Shown: positions 21,522-33,432, counted from the first letter of the stretch. The stretch: DNA of 64,000 bases from Neonectria sp. B-13 (GCA_002682825.1 NOKP01000016.1:86952-150951), one strand, 5' to 3'. A program made the numbers and translations. The notes: generated by a model from the letters alone, not told the origin.

Positions 21522-23051
21522 TTACCTCCTAGGCCTCCGCTCGTAGTCAGCTCGACCACGTCGTCCCCCGTCCCTGTTTCTATCCCTATCACGATCGCCA
21601 CCGCGTTCCCTCGGGTCTCGGTCCCGATCTCGACGGTCCCATTCCCTTCTATCACCTCGATACTCTTCCCTCGGCTTCTGATACCTATCGCGGCTCCCAT
21701 CTCTCCGTCTTGGACTTCGGCTCCGGCTCGGATGTCCCCTTGGGGGCTCTGACTCCTGGGGTTGTGGAGGCCGCGGGGGCGGCCCATCCTCTTTCTGCCG
21801 GTCGCCACCGTTGTGTTCAAGATGTCCCTTCATCTCCTCTTTGCCGTAAACCATGCCGTAGTGGTTTCCCGTGCTCCGCTCGCCCTCGTCTCGGTACTGT
21901 CGTCGCTTCTCCAGCTCCCTAACGCCACCCCAGCCACCGTGGGTGGCATTCACTCGCCGCTTATTGTTAGAGTCCTTCCTCCAGACATCGCTCAGTTTGC
22001 TGACGCTCTGGGAGAAATCGACGTGAATGCGTCGGTCGTCAATGAGAACGCCCTGCATCTTGAAGTATGCTCCCTCGCAAGATGCTTTGTCCTCGTACTC
22101 GATAAATGCGTATTGTAGGCTGTCGCCGGTCTTCTGATCTCTGATGACTTCGCAACTCAAGATCTTGCCAAACCGGCCAAAGATGAGCTCCAAATCATCG
22201 TCCCCAGTCACGGGGTTCAGCTTGCACACAAAGAGGACGTTCTCCGGCGGCTTGACTTCGGCAAAGGGCAAATCACCCATCATTTCCAGAGTGAGAGCCT
22301 GCGCCTTCGCTTCCCGATCTCGTCGTCTCCTCTCCAGCTCCGCCTCGTCCACGCCGTCATCCGCATGTAGTGCCGCTTCGTCTGCGATTCTAACCGTTTT
22401 GAGTTGTTCGTCGGTGGGAGGCGGGCTCGAACTTGGTTCTCGTAAGCCCGGCGGGTCGGGATAGGGGTCGTCCAAGATCACGGTGTGCTTGATCCGAATA
22501 TCAATGAGCGGGTAGCCCTTGTCGTCAACAATCGCCTCGTTGACCTTTTCCAAGGCATCGAACCCCTCGACGACCTTGCCAAATATGGCTGCTTTTCCAT
22601 CCAAAAAGTCCGTGTCCTCGCCCAATGTGATGATGAACTGTGATCCCGCCATCCTTGTATCTGGGTCGGACGGGAGCGGCACCGTCGCCATGCTGACTGT
22701 GCCTCGCTCCAGGTGTTTCAACTTCGGATGGAGGAAGGCGGGAAATGTGCGCTGGGACGGGTCGCCGGATACATGGCCCCATATCGAAGAGCCGCCATCC
22801 GAGTCTTTGGCAAGCGGGCCGAGGGGATCGCCGGTCTGGAAGGAGAAGTTCTTCTGGACGGAGTGAACGGGGGAGAAGTTGTAGTACTTGACTTTGCAGA
22901 GCTTCAGGAAGCTACATCATCTGTCAGTTCAGCGATTAGACGAGAAGCAGCGGGGTTGCATCAAAACGTACTTTTCGCAAAGCTTTGGAGCATGCTCAAC
23001 CAAGAGGTCGATGACGATGTCGCCTGCGGTGGTCTCCAGGAGGACAGACAT
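21522..23051 (-). CDS. cyp6: Cyclophilin-RRM protein, PPIL4/Cyp6 type
   Basis: A nuclear protein joining a cyclophilin domain to an RNA-recognition motif, linked in this family to splicing or transcription complexes. Exons are 22972-23051 and 21522-22911 (60 bp intron), giving 489 residues. Cyclophilin: [17 protein letters not shown] start, [30 protein letters not shown] (about 1-170). [11 protein letters not shown] (RNP2, 251-258) and QYAFIEYE (RNP1, 293-300). The tail is Arg/Asp/Glu/Ser-rich (RD/RS-like), suited to RNA or spliceosome contacts. Active-site positions are altered: the catalytic Arg of CypA is Ser in PVHSVQKNF, and the Trp before LDGK is Phe (TDFLDGK). Isomerase activity may therefore be weak, as known for this subfamily. 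Length agrees with fungal homologues. Confidence 0.93.
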
Positions 23052-24464
23052 TGTCACTCGCCAGCAATGGTAACGTCTCGAGTGTGTTCCTAGCGATTCC
23101 GCGACACCATACGATGAATCAGAAAGCCTTGTAGGTCTAGTGCGAGGCAAAGTCGTCGCGTTGAGAGGCTCGTGAAGTGTAGTCTAGGTAACCTTTGCGC
23201 GAACCAAGCTGCAAAAGGTGACGCATGGGCGCATGCGCCACATCATTCCATCAACCGGCTGGGGTGCGTCAGTGGCTCGGGTTGTGGCGCAGACCGAGAC
23301 GCGACAAAATCGGTGTGTTCTGGCTGTTTTGTCACGTGACTTCCCGCACTACTACTTACTTAGTATGTATGAGGAATGCTGTGGCGTGGCTGCGCGTCCA
23401 TTTTGATCGGCAGGGCGCAGTGGCTGAAGTAATTGTAGTCTAAGCCGCTGAATACGAAAACGTCGCCTCCATCAAGTCATTTTACTCTCGACGAAATACG
23501 GATACACCATCCTTTCAGTCCGCAGAACACATCGCCTCCACCAGGCGCAAGTCCAGATAGCGGCAATTTTCATATTCCGTATTCCATATCAGTGGCGACT
23601 AGGTGCGTTGTCCCAGCACCAAAAAGAACCGGCGCCAAGCCCCTTGGCGAGGCTTGAGTTTAGGCCGGTTGAAATCACCAGGGCCCCTGCTGGGAGGGCT
23701 CGAAGGGGATGAGTATTTAGAACATGGGTGGCCAAGGTGCGAAATGATACTCATTTCCCCAATCGGACCCGGGACGATTGTGTATAAGATTGCGGGTTTT
23801 GCGTGAACGCGTATGCGCCGGCGGCGGATGAGCATTGTTTCATCAACTAGATCAATAGTGGAGTGTGGTTCCAAGGGTGATTTGACATTAATTAAAGCTC
23901 GGTCCGTGGCAGTAAACGTAGATGATAATATGCATCCATTGAAGGTTGTCTTGGCCGAAGCCGCTATTGCTAAGTACCCAAGAAAGGCTAATGTTCAGTG
24001 TCCCCGAAGGGTGATCCCGAAGGGATAGTAATAATGTAATGATAGACTCCGGCCCATCAGGGCTTGGCTTCCAGAACCAATGCAAGAATGTCAAAAATAG
24101 AAATGAAAGTGAAAGTGCTCGCGCCGTGCCCGCGCCGTGCCATACCCATGCCAATGCGATGCCAAAACCCAGGCAATGCAAGGCGGCGTCCCGTTCTGTC
24201 CGCTTGCAAATTCCATAGCCTCCCAAAAGATGAATCTCTCTAATCCAGAGAATCAACGCTTTTTCAGGTAAATCCCATCCCAGTAGAAGCCCCCGAGGCT
24301 ATTTTTGTCCAGTCGGGGGTCCGTCGTCCAAACGCCATTGCCGATGCCGAAGATGCAAGAGAGGATTAAGATTAAAAGAGTAGTAGTTGTTGTAGCGCGA
24401 TACTGCTGGCGATGCCGCTGGTTTGTGTACCAGCGGCTGCAGATCGTCGCATCGTTTTGAAGGC
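23052..24464. other. cyp6 upstream region and spacer
   Basis: 1.41 kb holding the cyp6 promoter and the 3' side of the small hypothetical gene at 24465. A perfect GTCACGTGAC palindrome lies at 23331-23340. No further gene is visible. Confidence 0.4.
23332..23339. promoter_or_regulatory. TCACGTGA E-box palindrome upstream of cyp6
   Basis: TCACGTGA, embedded in the 10 bp palindrome GTCACGTGAC, lies about 281 bp upstream of the cyp6 ATG. This is the Cbf1-type bHLH core in fungi. The same octamer occurs in the EFM3-eS24 promoter at 31530-31537. That it regulates cyp6 is inferred from position only. Confidence 0.45.
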
Positions 24465-24968
24465 TCAATCGTTGGAGGTTCTTCTCCGGCGTCCTGACCG
24501 AAGCTCCTTCTCCGTCTCCATCAGGCGTGTTTGTACCCACAGGCGGAACGAACGGTCGCTGCGGACGGTGTTGCAGTTGAGCAGCTCGGTTAATGCGCGC
24601 TTGATGCTCTCGTTGACGTCAGAGAGACGCTGCTCCTCGGCGGAGATCTCGCAGAGCGTTTCCTCATCGACAATGGTGGTCAGCTCGTTGCCGCGGTGGG
24701 CGTCGTCCCAGCCGCTGCAGCGGGCGTGGGAGCGGTGTCGGCGCTCAGTGCTTCGGGAGTGTCGCTTCGGCGAGGACGGGACCGAGGACGATGATGAGGA
24801 GGAGGAGGATCGCGTGGGCGAGGACGAGGGCGTTGAGTGGGAGGACCGGGTGCAACCGGCCATCTGGGGCCGGATCTGGTCGAGGTGACTGGAGAGCTCT
24901 TGGTGTTGCTCCTGGAGGAGGATGTACTGCTCGAGGGCGAAGCTGTGAATGCTTGCGGTGGAGGCCAT
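24465..24968 (-). CDS. Conserved fungal hypothetical protein, serine-rich with conserved C-terminal helix region
   Basis: A 167-residue protein from the ATG at 24968 (AAGATGG context). A longer in-frame start at 25106 would add 46 Ser/Thr-rich residues in a poorer context. Three parts are visible: an N-terminal helix (SFALEQYILLQEQHQELSSH), a serine tract with RRHRSHAR, and a C-terminal block with VDEETLCEISAEEQRLSDVN, ALTELLNC and WVQTRLMETEKELRSGRRRR. The C-terminal block resembles hypothetical proteins I recall from other Sordariomycetes, so I regard it as a real gene; this was not checked by search. The basic end could be a nuclear signal. No enzyme or binding domain is recognised. It is followed upstream by about 5 kb without a gene. 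Confidence 0.7.
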   Translation of the reverse strand: MASTASIHSFALEQYILLQEQHQELSSHLDQIRPQMAGCTRSSHSTPSSSPTRSSSSSSSSSVPSSPKRHSRSTERRHRSHARCSGWDDAHRGNELTTIVDEETLCEISAEEQRLSDVNESIKRALTELLNCNTVRSDRSFRLWVQTRLMETEKELRSGRRRRTSND

Positions 24969-27900
24969 CTTGGGGATGGAGAGGGTAGAGGGTGTAGTAA
25001 CGGTAGTAACTGTAATGCTGATGTTGTTCGATGCCGACGACGGCTTAGATGTAGGTCGGCTCTGCCCGGCGAAGAGGTGGGGTCTCACGTCTAATGACGA
25101 GACCATCGGATGCGATTATGACTTTGTGGATGGAACGACGAGCGAGGTGAGGTCGAAGTAGCGGTGATTGCAGAGGGGAGCCAATATTCCCAGTTATATA
25201 TTTTCTCTTTTTTTTTTGTGACGTCGACGAAGAGTAACAAACTGGCGGGTGGGTGTGGGGATGCGGTTTTTGGCGGGTTGAAGTCGGAGAGGCGAATTGT
25301 GTATGGTTGGGGCCAATGTGCGAGCTAGGACACGCAACGTGTGTGGCTGGTGAGGAATACCGGGGTCCTTTGTTTGGAGCAGGTTTTCCAGCAAGAGAGA
25401 TAAGACGGACACAGGCGGAGGGCTGTGGTATGTGGTATATGTAGAGGCCGGCAAAGGGTGGCGGAGGGCTGGCGAGTTGGTGGTTCGGTAGTGGAAGGTT
25501 GGATTAGGAATTCAGAACAGACTGTAAATGCGAGGAGCAGTCTCGGAGAAGGGAGGGGTCAGCAATTGATTATATGTCTCTCCGTGAGAAAGTATGGACG
25601 TAACAGGGCCCCTTCACATTGGACAAGTAAGGCAAGGTTCCCGGTGCTAGGAGCAAGGCCAGGCCAGGGAAATGAAGGTCCAACAGCGAGTCAGCACGGG
25701 CACACGATAGCGATGAGACGGGGATTGGGGAGGTGGGAGAGCTGCTGGAGGCGGGCCGGGGGGGTTTGGGTACCACGGTACCCTGGTAGTTCCACGCCCA
25801 CAGAGTAACATCTGTGCCTTGCTGTTCTGGTTGTCTTGTCAGGCTTCATCGTCGGACGTCAAGGGAAAAAAGGGGGGTGTGTTTCTCTGTGGGTGGTGGG
25901 TGCGTGGGTGCGTGGGCGTGTGTGGCGCTGTCTGTGGCAGAGGATGGATGGGCAAGCGATCACAGCCATGGATCAGCCCGATGCCATGGATGATGGTACG
26001 GGCTTTGAGTGGATCCATCTCGATGTGACGGCTTCGTTTTTTTTACTGTGTTTTTTCTCCGTCTTTTCTGCTTTATTAGCGCAGTACGGAGTACTTTGCC
26101 CGCAGCACATCATCTCAAAGCCATCCCCCATCCGTCCCATTTCCTGCCCCTCGCGTCTTCCTGTCTTAGGCCTCGTACAGGGTGTGGATCGTGAACGACC
26201 GCCCGCTGGCCAGTGGTCAGTGCGCGCGTCAGAGTACTTTGGGAGAAATCGTAATAATAGCGCTGTGTGGCTCGTTGCTCACGCAATAGGTGGGAGCGAT
26301 GAGGACGTTCGTGATTGCCTCTCTTCTTTCGTGTGTGCCCGCTTCTGTATCCGTACGAAGGTAATCACTCTATTTCATCTCCTCACAATCACCCCTGGTT
26401 GGTCCTCGCACCCAGGGCAATGATTCGACCCTTGATAGGATACGAGGTTTAACCAGGAACAGATGGGTGGGCTTGTTAGCGCTATCAATTCTCCAGCTTC
26501 TAATCTTGGGACGAGATGGTTGAATGGGTCCTTGGGTCCTTGTACTCCTTGTACTGGATGCGCACACTGGAATCCGGTCCATCCTTTGCGTTTCTGTTTC
26601 TGCTCTCTGGGAATGTTTGTGAGGCAAATGCAGCCAGACTGTTTTGGTCCAGGGTGGCGGTCAAGTTCGCAGTTGTGGGTGGGTTGCTGGCGCCAAAGGT
26701 AAAAAAGGGAGAAGACCCGGATCACCCCCCCTTGACGTAAGTATGGACTGGACGAGGGACGGAGGAGGCCGTCGACTCGGCGAGGAGCGGTGGTTGAGGC
26801 TTGTACCCGGCTCGGTTTTGACTGCCGAGAGGGGTCATCGCCAGACTCAACCAGAAGCTGTTGCATGCCGCATCTCGGCCTTGGGTGTAACCGAACATGT
26901 AGCGTCGCGGGGGGCGTGCAGTGGCGGTTGGGTGAGTCGCGACAATGCTACCAGGCGGCAGCGATGGAATGGAGAATGGGGATGGGGCTCCACGGATATG
27001 GGGCCAACGCAAGGCAAACGGCAAATGCAACGCAATGCTATTCGTACAGTAGCTAGGTAGTTAGCGGGCTCGGAGCTGCAACTGGGTCACACTCTCACAG
27101 CAGCCCGCTGGCAACTCTACAGGGACTCTAGCACCACGTGCCGCAGCGGCGATTGCCAAATATTAGACAAGTGCAGCCGGTGAGAGCTGCGAGGGCTGTA
27201 AGTGTATTGCAAGGCCATATTGTAGTGCAACCAGTGTTGCCGGTGTGTGGCGTAGCCCTGCCCACGTTGCAGTAGCCGGCGCGTGGAGGGGGCGGAAACG
27301 GTGCAAATTCTGGTATCAATTCATGCTGCCTCTTTAGCTCTAACTTATCACACGAACCACAAGCACCAAGCTGGTATCCGTACGGGGCATCGAAACTTAG
27401 CACCACACACACGCGCTGGCGCTACACCACTCTACGAACAAACTGCAGTGCACACCACGCCAATGGATAAGGGCAAGGCAAGGCAAGGCAAGGCGAGGTA
27501 GGATCAGCACCCGCCAGAAAAGCTTGGCCCCTAGTCCCACCTTGCAGAAATGCCGACGCGGCTATGGGCGGGAGTTGGGTGAAACTGCTGATAAGCAGCA
27601 CGAGACCGGGAGACTTCGTGGGGTGATTGCTTGAACGATGCGCCCCTGCGGGATGACAGCTTCGTGACAGCGCAGGACATCATCACCTGTTGACGCGCAA
27701 ACTGGTCTTGCCTCGGAATTCGGAAAAGAGGTAAGTGTAGTCGTACTTCCTACTCCATTGTACGGAGTACAAGTGCCCCGGTGATGAAAAACCGGGGACG
27801 GGAGCTCTCGATGACTTGCTTTGCTGCTCCCCCTCTTCACTCAGTCAATCAATCCCCCTGTATAAGCACCGGCCCGTAATCTAAGAATGGAGCAAAGCAA

Positions 27901-30110
27901 CCAGCAGCCCGGTCCGTCCCCGACAAGACGACCGGCATGCCGCGTCTTCGTACATGAGTTCGTATGGACGGACCAAGACAGTAATAACAAGAATGGGAAG
28001 CCCGAGCAATCGCCATGATTAAGCGGGCCTGGGCGAGATTCATTTCTATTCTTACCATGTGGCTGGTACACTCCGAAATGGGAAGCTGCGTGTTTGGCCC
28101 TATTGATACCCAAAATGCCTTCATCTCGTCTACCAAGTAACCCCCGTCCCCAACTCCACTCTCCAAAACTCCACTGCATCATACAGAAATGCATGACATC
28201 AACTCCCGACACCAACCCACTGTCCCGAAACAACGTGACATATTCATCCTTCAAGCCCACCCACCGCCTACGTCAGATAGAAAGACAACAGAGTTGAGTG
28301 TGTGATATTGAGGGGATGAGAGCTGTCATCTCGAAACATGCTCCCTTTCCTCTTCTCCCCTAAATGCTCATCCCCGGTCCAACTGCGCAGGGGTCCGGGG
28401 TCGACAAAGTCCCTTTCTGGAGGGCGTTCGCTGACGGGACGGTCAGAGAAGCTGGGTCCCAAGTCTCGGGACAAGTTAGCCTGGGCCCATGGGACTGTGT
28501 TCCTCCAATTCCCTAGCTCTCCACGCCGTCGTGGCGGCTTCTCATCCGGAGAGCGGACAGAGATAGTACGCACACAATTAATTAAGCAATGCGCACGCTA
28601 CTCTGTACCTATCGAGTATGAAATGTGACCTCTCGCACTTGTTGGTGATTTGCACCCGTGTCCTAGCAACTGTTGTGCTAGATATTAGTGTGGCAAAATC
28701 AGGTTCCTTATCCGCATTACGCCATGGACTTCATCTCCCAGACATCATGACGACGAGTCCACCCAGAGCCGAAGCTTCTAGCTCTAACGCTGGTCAGGAC
28801 CAGGACAAACACCAAACTTAGCCGTCACAGGACTCTTACAATTGTTCCTCTTCGGAACTAGGGTCATATGGGTTTCCCATTCTCAGATACGGCTCTTAGT
28901 AAATTCCCCGTGCTTCCTTGGCAGCCATCATCATCCCATTACGTCCAAGCTGTCGATCGGGATGTGCAGTGCCTTACAGAACCTGGCATACATTCCCGTC
29001 ACTCCACGCCGCTATCCCAGTGTTGCATTGCTTGTATCATCGATCTTCGATGCTCTCAACAGTCTCGCCCTCCACCTTTACAAGTCCCATGGCCATTGGC
29101 CGCAGATGACCTCCACCTATTCGTACCCCAGCCTGGTTGTTGGTTCCATGACTTCACGTTCATGTGCTATCACGACCCGCCCCACCAAACCACGTTGACG
29201 GGATCAGGATGGGAGTACTCCGTGCAGTGCGCCCACTTGTGACATATTATGTGGGGAAGCCATCGTTCATCGGGACCGCTCGAGAACACTTGAGTGAACC
29301 TTTGGAACCGCCTCTCCTTTTTGATGGAAACTCAGCAGCCTCCAAGGGGAAGAGGAAGGTTCTGGCTACTAGTGTGGTTCTTGAGGCGTCAGGCGTGTCG
29401 ACACTACGCTCCCGGTGCGGGGAGCTACAATAGGGTCTCGACACGCGTAAATGGGTAGCTAGGATGTGATTCTCCAAATTCAATCGCTTGCTCGATTGAG
29501 TTTCCAAGTTGACGATCCCAAGGCACGAGGGCCAATCATCAATTCATGCCGGCAGCTCGTTGCCGACGCCAGCCCGTCGACGATACCTCAGGTGGTATGA
29601 CTATCGAGACCATCCTGAAGCACATATCGTGATGAACACGCAATCGCTAGGTCATCTACCCCGAGCTGTCTCGGGACTCGACTCGGCATCTGATTCTTCT
29701 TGGTGGGATGCACCCAAACGGCACATGCGGGGTGATGGTTGTTATGATCTGACTGCTGGAGGTGTGGCATGATGGTTCGCTGCCAAGCTGCCCCAGAGCT
29801 GGCTGAGTTGCAATGGAGTTAGGTAGTGGCTAGAATAACGTGCTGAACAGAACTTTTTCAACTGGGTCTTGTTGAGTCGGTTTTCCCGACAATACTAACG
29901 CCCTATTTCGTTTCTTGTGCATCGCAATGGCCCAGACTTTGCTGTGGCTACCCGTGCCCGCCTACCTGTGCCGGAGTCGGTAACTGGAATGTTCGAGAAC
30001 TATCCACACGGCTCCATTGGCTGGACCGCCGTGATACACAGGCACGATCTCACCCGGTCGGATCAGACCAGCTCCCGCCAGGGGCAACAATAAGGCGTTT
30101 GTTTCTCGTA
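24969..30110. other. 5.1 kb gene-free spacer
   Basis: No supportable coding region. Open frames up to about 195 codons (for example 25836-26423 plus) have unlikely composition and lack motifs. The stretch holds two exact copies of TACGGAGTA (26085-26093, 27761-27769), a near copy TACTCCGTG (29215-29223), and a GGCAA microsatellite. It spans the upstream side of the hypothetical gene at 24465 and the 3' side of the methyltransferase gene. Confidence 0.4.
27472..27496. repeat. GGCAA pentanucleotide repeat
   Basis: Four perfect GGCAA units followed by one GGCGA unit. Confidence 0.75.
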
Positions 30111-31234
30111 TCACGGTCTCGACACTTTGCAAATCCGAATGGCTACCGTGTCATTGTAAAACGGTCCCTCCTGCGTATCCCAGCTCGGCACCTCAAATCG
30201 TAAGTCCTCGACAGCGAAGCCGTTAACCTGACACTGGTCCAAAAACACCAGGAAGGTTTTCTCGTTGCGCTCCGTTACTGAAATGTACACGTCGACCGCG
30301 GGGTGCAGCGAGAAGACCTCCACGAGAGTCCCCACCAATGCGGGTAGTGCGCTTCGGTCATAGGTGATGTCGGCACCGAGCACGATGTCCACGGGCCGGC
30401 CGCCATTCCACTTGTCTTCCTCTGTGCCGAGGAGAGCGTGGCCCCATTTGACCTCCATCGGAACCACGGCGGCCGACTCTTGGAGGTTGTTGAGGAACAG
30501 GTTTTCTGGGAGGTTGTTGATAACATCGTCAGAGCCGTCTGAGGCAATTACATGGGCGGACCCTAAGAAGTTAGCGCAGAGGATAGAGATATACCCAGTG
30601 CCGGCGCCCAGTTCCAGAATTCGTTTGTTCTTCACAATGGAGCTGTTCTGACAGAGATATGACCCGAGATGGAGCGCGGCTTCCCAGGTTCGCAGTCCCG
30701 TGGTTCCAGCCGCTGAGATGAGAGAGCGGTTCTCAAGAAGAGTGATGTGAGGTTGCTCTGAGACCTCTTTCGTTTCTGACGCAGGTTGCTCACTGGCTAG
30801 GGAGGACAGATGGTAGGTGACATAGCATTTCTGCTGAACAAAGGTGGCCTCAGGGGGAAGTGGTGTTGCAAGGAGCAGAGATAGAACGGACATCAACTCA
30901 TCAGAAACACCCTACAACTGCAGTCAGACCGACGATGACACAGGGTGCAGTACATTCGGTGCGATGTACAACAAGACATATAACTTACGTCTACTTCCCA
31001 GTCTGAAATGCTAGCCTCTACTCGCTTCATAAGGTCCTTGAGGACCCGAAGTTGGTACCGCTGGCGAGGCGCGAACTGAATGGCACCATCGGCGAACAGT
31101 CTTGCATAGAGGGCATCCTGGACGTGCTGGGTCTTGAGAACGGAAGAGTCGGGAAAGTCCAAGTCGGGTTCCAGCTGCAAATATTGGTTGCAGAACCGGT
31201 TGACTTGTCGTGTCCATGTAGATGAGGACGACAT
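30111..31234 (-). CDS. efm3: Protein-lysine methyltransferase, EFM3/FAM86 (EF2-methylating) type
   Basis: A seven-beta-strand SAM-dependent methyltransferase of the MTase16 family. Yeast Efm3 and human FAM86A methylate a lysine of elongation factor 2, and this is the likely role here. Exons are 30989-31234 and 30111-30911 (77 bp intron, phase 0), giving 348 residues. The N-terminal 80 residues (FCNQYLQLEPDLDFP, LKTQHVQDALYARLF, RYQLRVLKDLM) are the FAM86-type extension that separates this group from other MTase16 proteins. Then follow LISAAGTTGLRTWEAAL (146-162), SAM motif I ILELGAGTGYISIL (180-193) and LGADITYDRSALPALV (260-275). The gene is divergent from ribosomal protein eS24 across 524 bp, which fits a translation role. 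Family assignment is firm; the EF2 substrate is inferred. Confidence 0.88.
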
Positions 31235-31758
31235 AGTTGTCAGGAAGAAGCACAGCTTGATGTATTGTGCTGCTCTGCGTCGATGTTCGATAAACGTCCT
31301 CTTATGTATGAACTGTCATGATCACCTCGAAGTAACCCCAGCAACATGTCAGAATCGTCATTGGATAGAGTGTTCTCTCCCCACCAACAACCCGGAGTCT
31401 CCATCGTGCCATCCAGAACCGAACAGGGTCTCCGTTACTAACAATTTCTCATCCGTCACTCATCGTCTCGACCGAGGCTTTACCGGCTCAAGATGCTGAC
31501 AAGGTCGGGTGGGTTCATCAGGTCACAAATCACGTGACTATTCCCAGGAAAACCCTGGTTTGTGTGGCAGCCTCAGAATTGGGGCAGGGATCCCACAGGT
31601 TTGTTAGGGTTGGGCCCAATTAAGCGACACGGGAATCGGAATTTTCGCTCCTCTGTCTAGTTTCGTGGCTCGCGACAACTTCACCTAACGACCTCAACCC
31701 ACCGCAACCGCCGTCTCTCCCCTCGTCAACACACCCAGAGACCATCAACACCGTAGCC
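31235..31758. promoter_or_regulatory. Bidirectional promoter EFM3 / eS24
   Basis: 524 bp between two divergent starts. Two motifs typical of ancestral ascomycete ribosomal-protein promoters are present: TCACGTGA at 31530-31537 (Cbf1-type) and TTAGGGTT at 31604-31611 (telobox, Tbf1-type). They lie 222-229 and 148-155 bp before the eS24 ATG. In Candida, Tbf1 and Cbf1 act together at ribosomal-protein genes; use here is inferred. Confidence 0.6.
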
Positions 31759-32517
31759 ATGGCGGACACCCCCGTTACCCTCCGAACTCGCAAGTTCATC
31801 CGCAACCCTCTGCTGGGCCGCAAGCAGATGGTCGTGTGAGTGCCGTCCCCCGCCCACCGCCACCCATCGCTGCCTCTCCAATCTTTTGCATCCCTCTCCC
31901 CTCGGGCGACGACTCCGACACGCGCATTGTGCCTTTGCGTCTACGAAATAGGCTCACGTCTGCCTGGGGAGAAAGGGGTTCAGGGATGGACAGAGCTGCG
32001 GTGGAGGAATGGTGTCGACGATTGATGAGAACTTGGGCTGATTGACGCGACTTGCGTACAGTGACATCCTCCACCCCAACCGTGCCAACATCGCCAAGGA
32101 TGAGCTCCGCGAGAAGCTCGGCGCCCTGTACAAGGCCCAGAAGGATCAGATCTCCGTCTTCGGTCTGCGAACCCAGTTCGGTGGCGGCAAGACCACCGGC
32201 TTCGCCCTTGTCTACGACTCCCCCGAGGCCATGAAGAAGTTCGAGCCTCAGTACCGATTGGTCCGTGTTGGCCTTGCCACCAAGGCCGAGCGTGCCAGCA
32301 GACAGCAACGTGCGTACCCCTCCAAGATGGAAACCTCGTCGAGCGGCTATCCCTGGATGGATGTTGTCTCAGAGGAAGATGGTTTTTGTATCGCCGGGGA
32401 AACACAGTTGGCTAACATGGTCTCTTCCACCACACAGGCAAGCAGCGCAAGAACCGACAAAAGACCCTCCGCGGAACGGCGAAGACCAAGGGTGCCAAGG
32501 CGAAGAAGGAGAAATAA
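31759..32517 (+). CDS. rps24: 40S ribosomal protein eS24
   Basis: A structural protein of the small ribosomal subunit. Three exons, 31759-31835, 32062-32309 and 32438-32517, give 134 residues. Donors are GTGAGT and GTGCGT; acceptors are ACAG. Family sequence is clear: [59 protein letters not shown] and a basic tail [19 protein letters not shown]. The large first intron (226 bp) early in the gene is usual for fungal ribosomal-protein genes. Each splice junction restores a conserved codon: Val-Asp at the first and Arg in QQRKQRKN at the second. The start at 31759 gives [13 protein letters not shown]. It should be highly expressed and growth-regulated through the motifs listed for the promoter. 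Confidence 0.97.
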
Positions 32518-33024
32518 ACGACCACGTCCATGTATATCCTCGGATTGGTGGGGGAGCTGTGGTGTTTTGCCTTATGCAGCCACGGGTATGCGGGTGCGTC
32601 CATTTCTTCGGCATGAGGGACCTGTCGGCGGAATTCTGGACTCGGCGAGGAGGAGTGAGGGCTTGGCTTTCACGATCTTCGCTCAATACACTTGCATGAA
32701 ATCAAAGGTGTTTCGGGTTTCGGACCAAAAAATATTACATGCCACAATGCTCCTCCGTCTGGTTTTTTCGCTTGTGACACTTGGCTATGCTTTTTCTGAC
32801 TTTTTCTTTCGGGCTGCTAACTTGACAGACGACAAGGGCAGGGACATGATGTCAGCTTCTGTCACCGGAGGACTCAACGACGAGTTTAACAGTATACTTC
32901 GTATCTTCATGAGATGCTGGCCAGCCAGCTGGGTATCAAAACGTCTAATGCTAATTCACCAACTCCCAAACTCCGACCCGTTTCCCAAATCAAAACCAAC
33001 CCATCCGCCGCAGCATCCGTCCTT
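32518..33024. other. Convergent spacer after eS24
   Basis: 507 bp between converging genes. No gene seen; presumably 3' untranslated regions of eS24 and of the small secreted-protein gene. Confidence 0.4.
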
Positions 33025-33432
33025 TCACATTACAATCCACCACGCAACTCCAACAGCAACCACAGCCCTCCACGCATCTCGTCCCCTCGCCACCCCCGCA
33101 GAATTGTCCTTCAGCACGGGTATATGCCATCCGCAATGCTCCTTGCCGTCCCGCGTGTGGCACTCGTAGTACGTCGTCTGGTAGTAGCCCAGACTCGCCA
33201 GCGCCTCGTCCTGCGTCGGCGCGGCGGTGACGATGGGTTCGTACGGCGGCGGGTCGTCCTCGGGGTTGGACTGCCGGGGCCGCAGGTGTGCCGAATCTTG
33301 GGCGTTTGTTTCCGTGGGTGAGGGCGTGTCCTTCACGGCCTTCGTGGCTGATGTTGACGGCGTGGTTGTTGCCGGCAGGGCGGTTGTGATGCTTGCCAGG
33401 CATACGGCGAGGATGGTGTAGGGTAGCTTCAT
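33025..33432 (-). CDS. Small secreted protein, probably GPI-anchored
   Basis: A 135-residue intronless protein. Residues 1-19 or so form a signal peptide ([20 protein letters not shown]). A Thr/Ser/Pro-rich stretch follows, likely O-glycosylated, then a Pro-rich acidic linker. Residues 80-105 hold the compact block [26 protein letters not shown] with one cysteine pair. The end has a small-residue site (DNSAG), a short spacer and the hydrophobic [13 protein letters not shown], the usual shape of a GPI-attachment signal. So the product is predicted at the plasma membrane or cell wall. The YYECHT...HCGWH block resembles hypothetical fungal proteins I recall. Function is unknown; there is no reason to call it an effector. 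Confidence 0.75.
   Translation of the reverse strand: MKLPYTILAVCLASITTALPATTTPSTSATKAVKDTPSPTETNAQDSAHLRPRQSNPEDDPPPYEPIVTAAPTQDEALASLGYYQTTYYECHTRDGKEHCGWHIPVLKDNSAGVARGRDAWRAVVAVGVAWWIVM

Noticed and set aside
31796..32308. 170-codon open frame antisense to the eS24 gene
   Set aside because: It is the mirror of eS24 coding sequence and its intron; the frame bias comes from the real gene.
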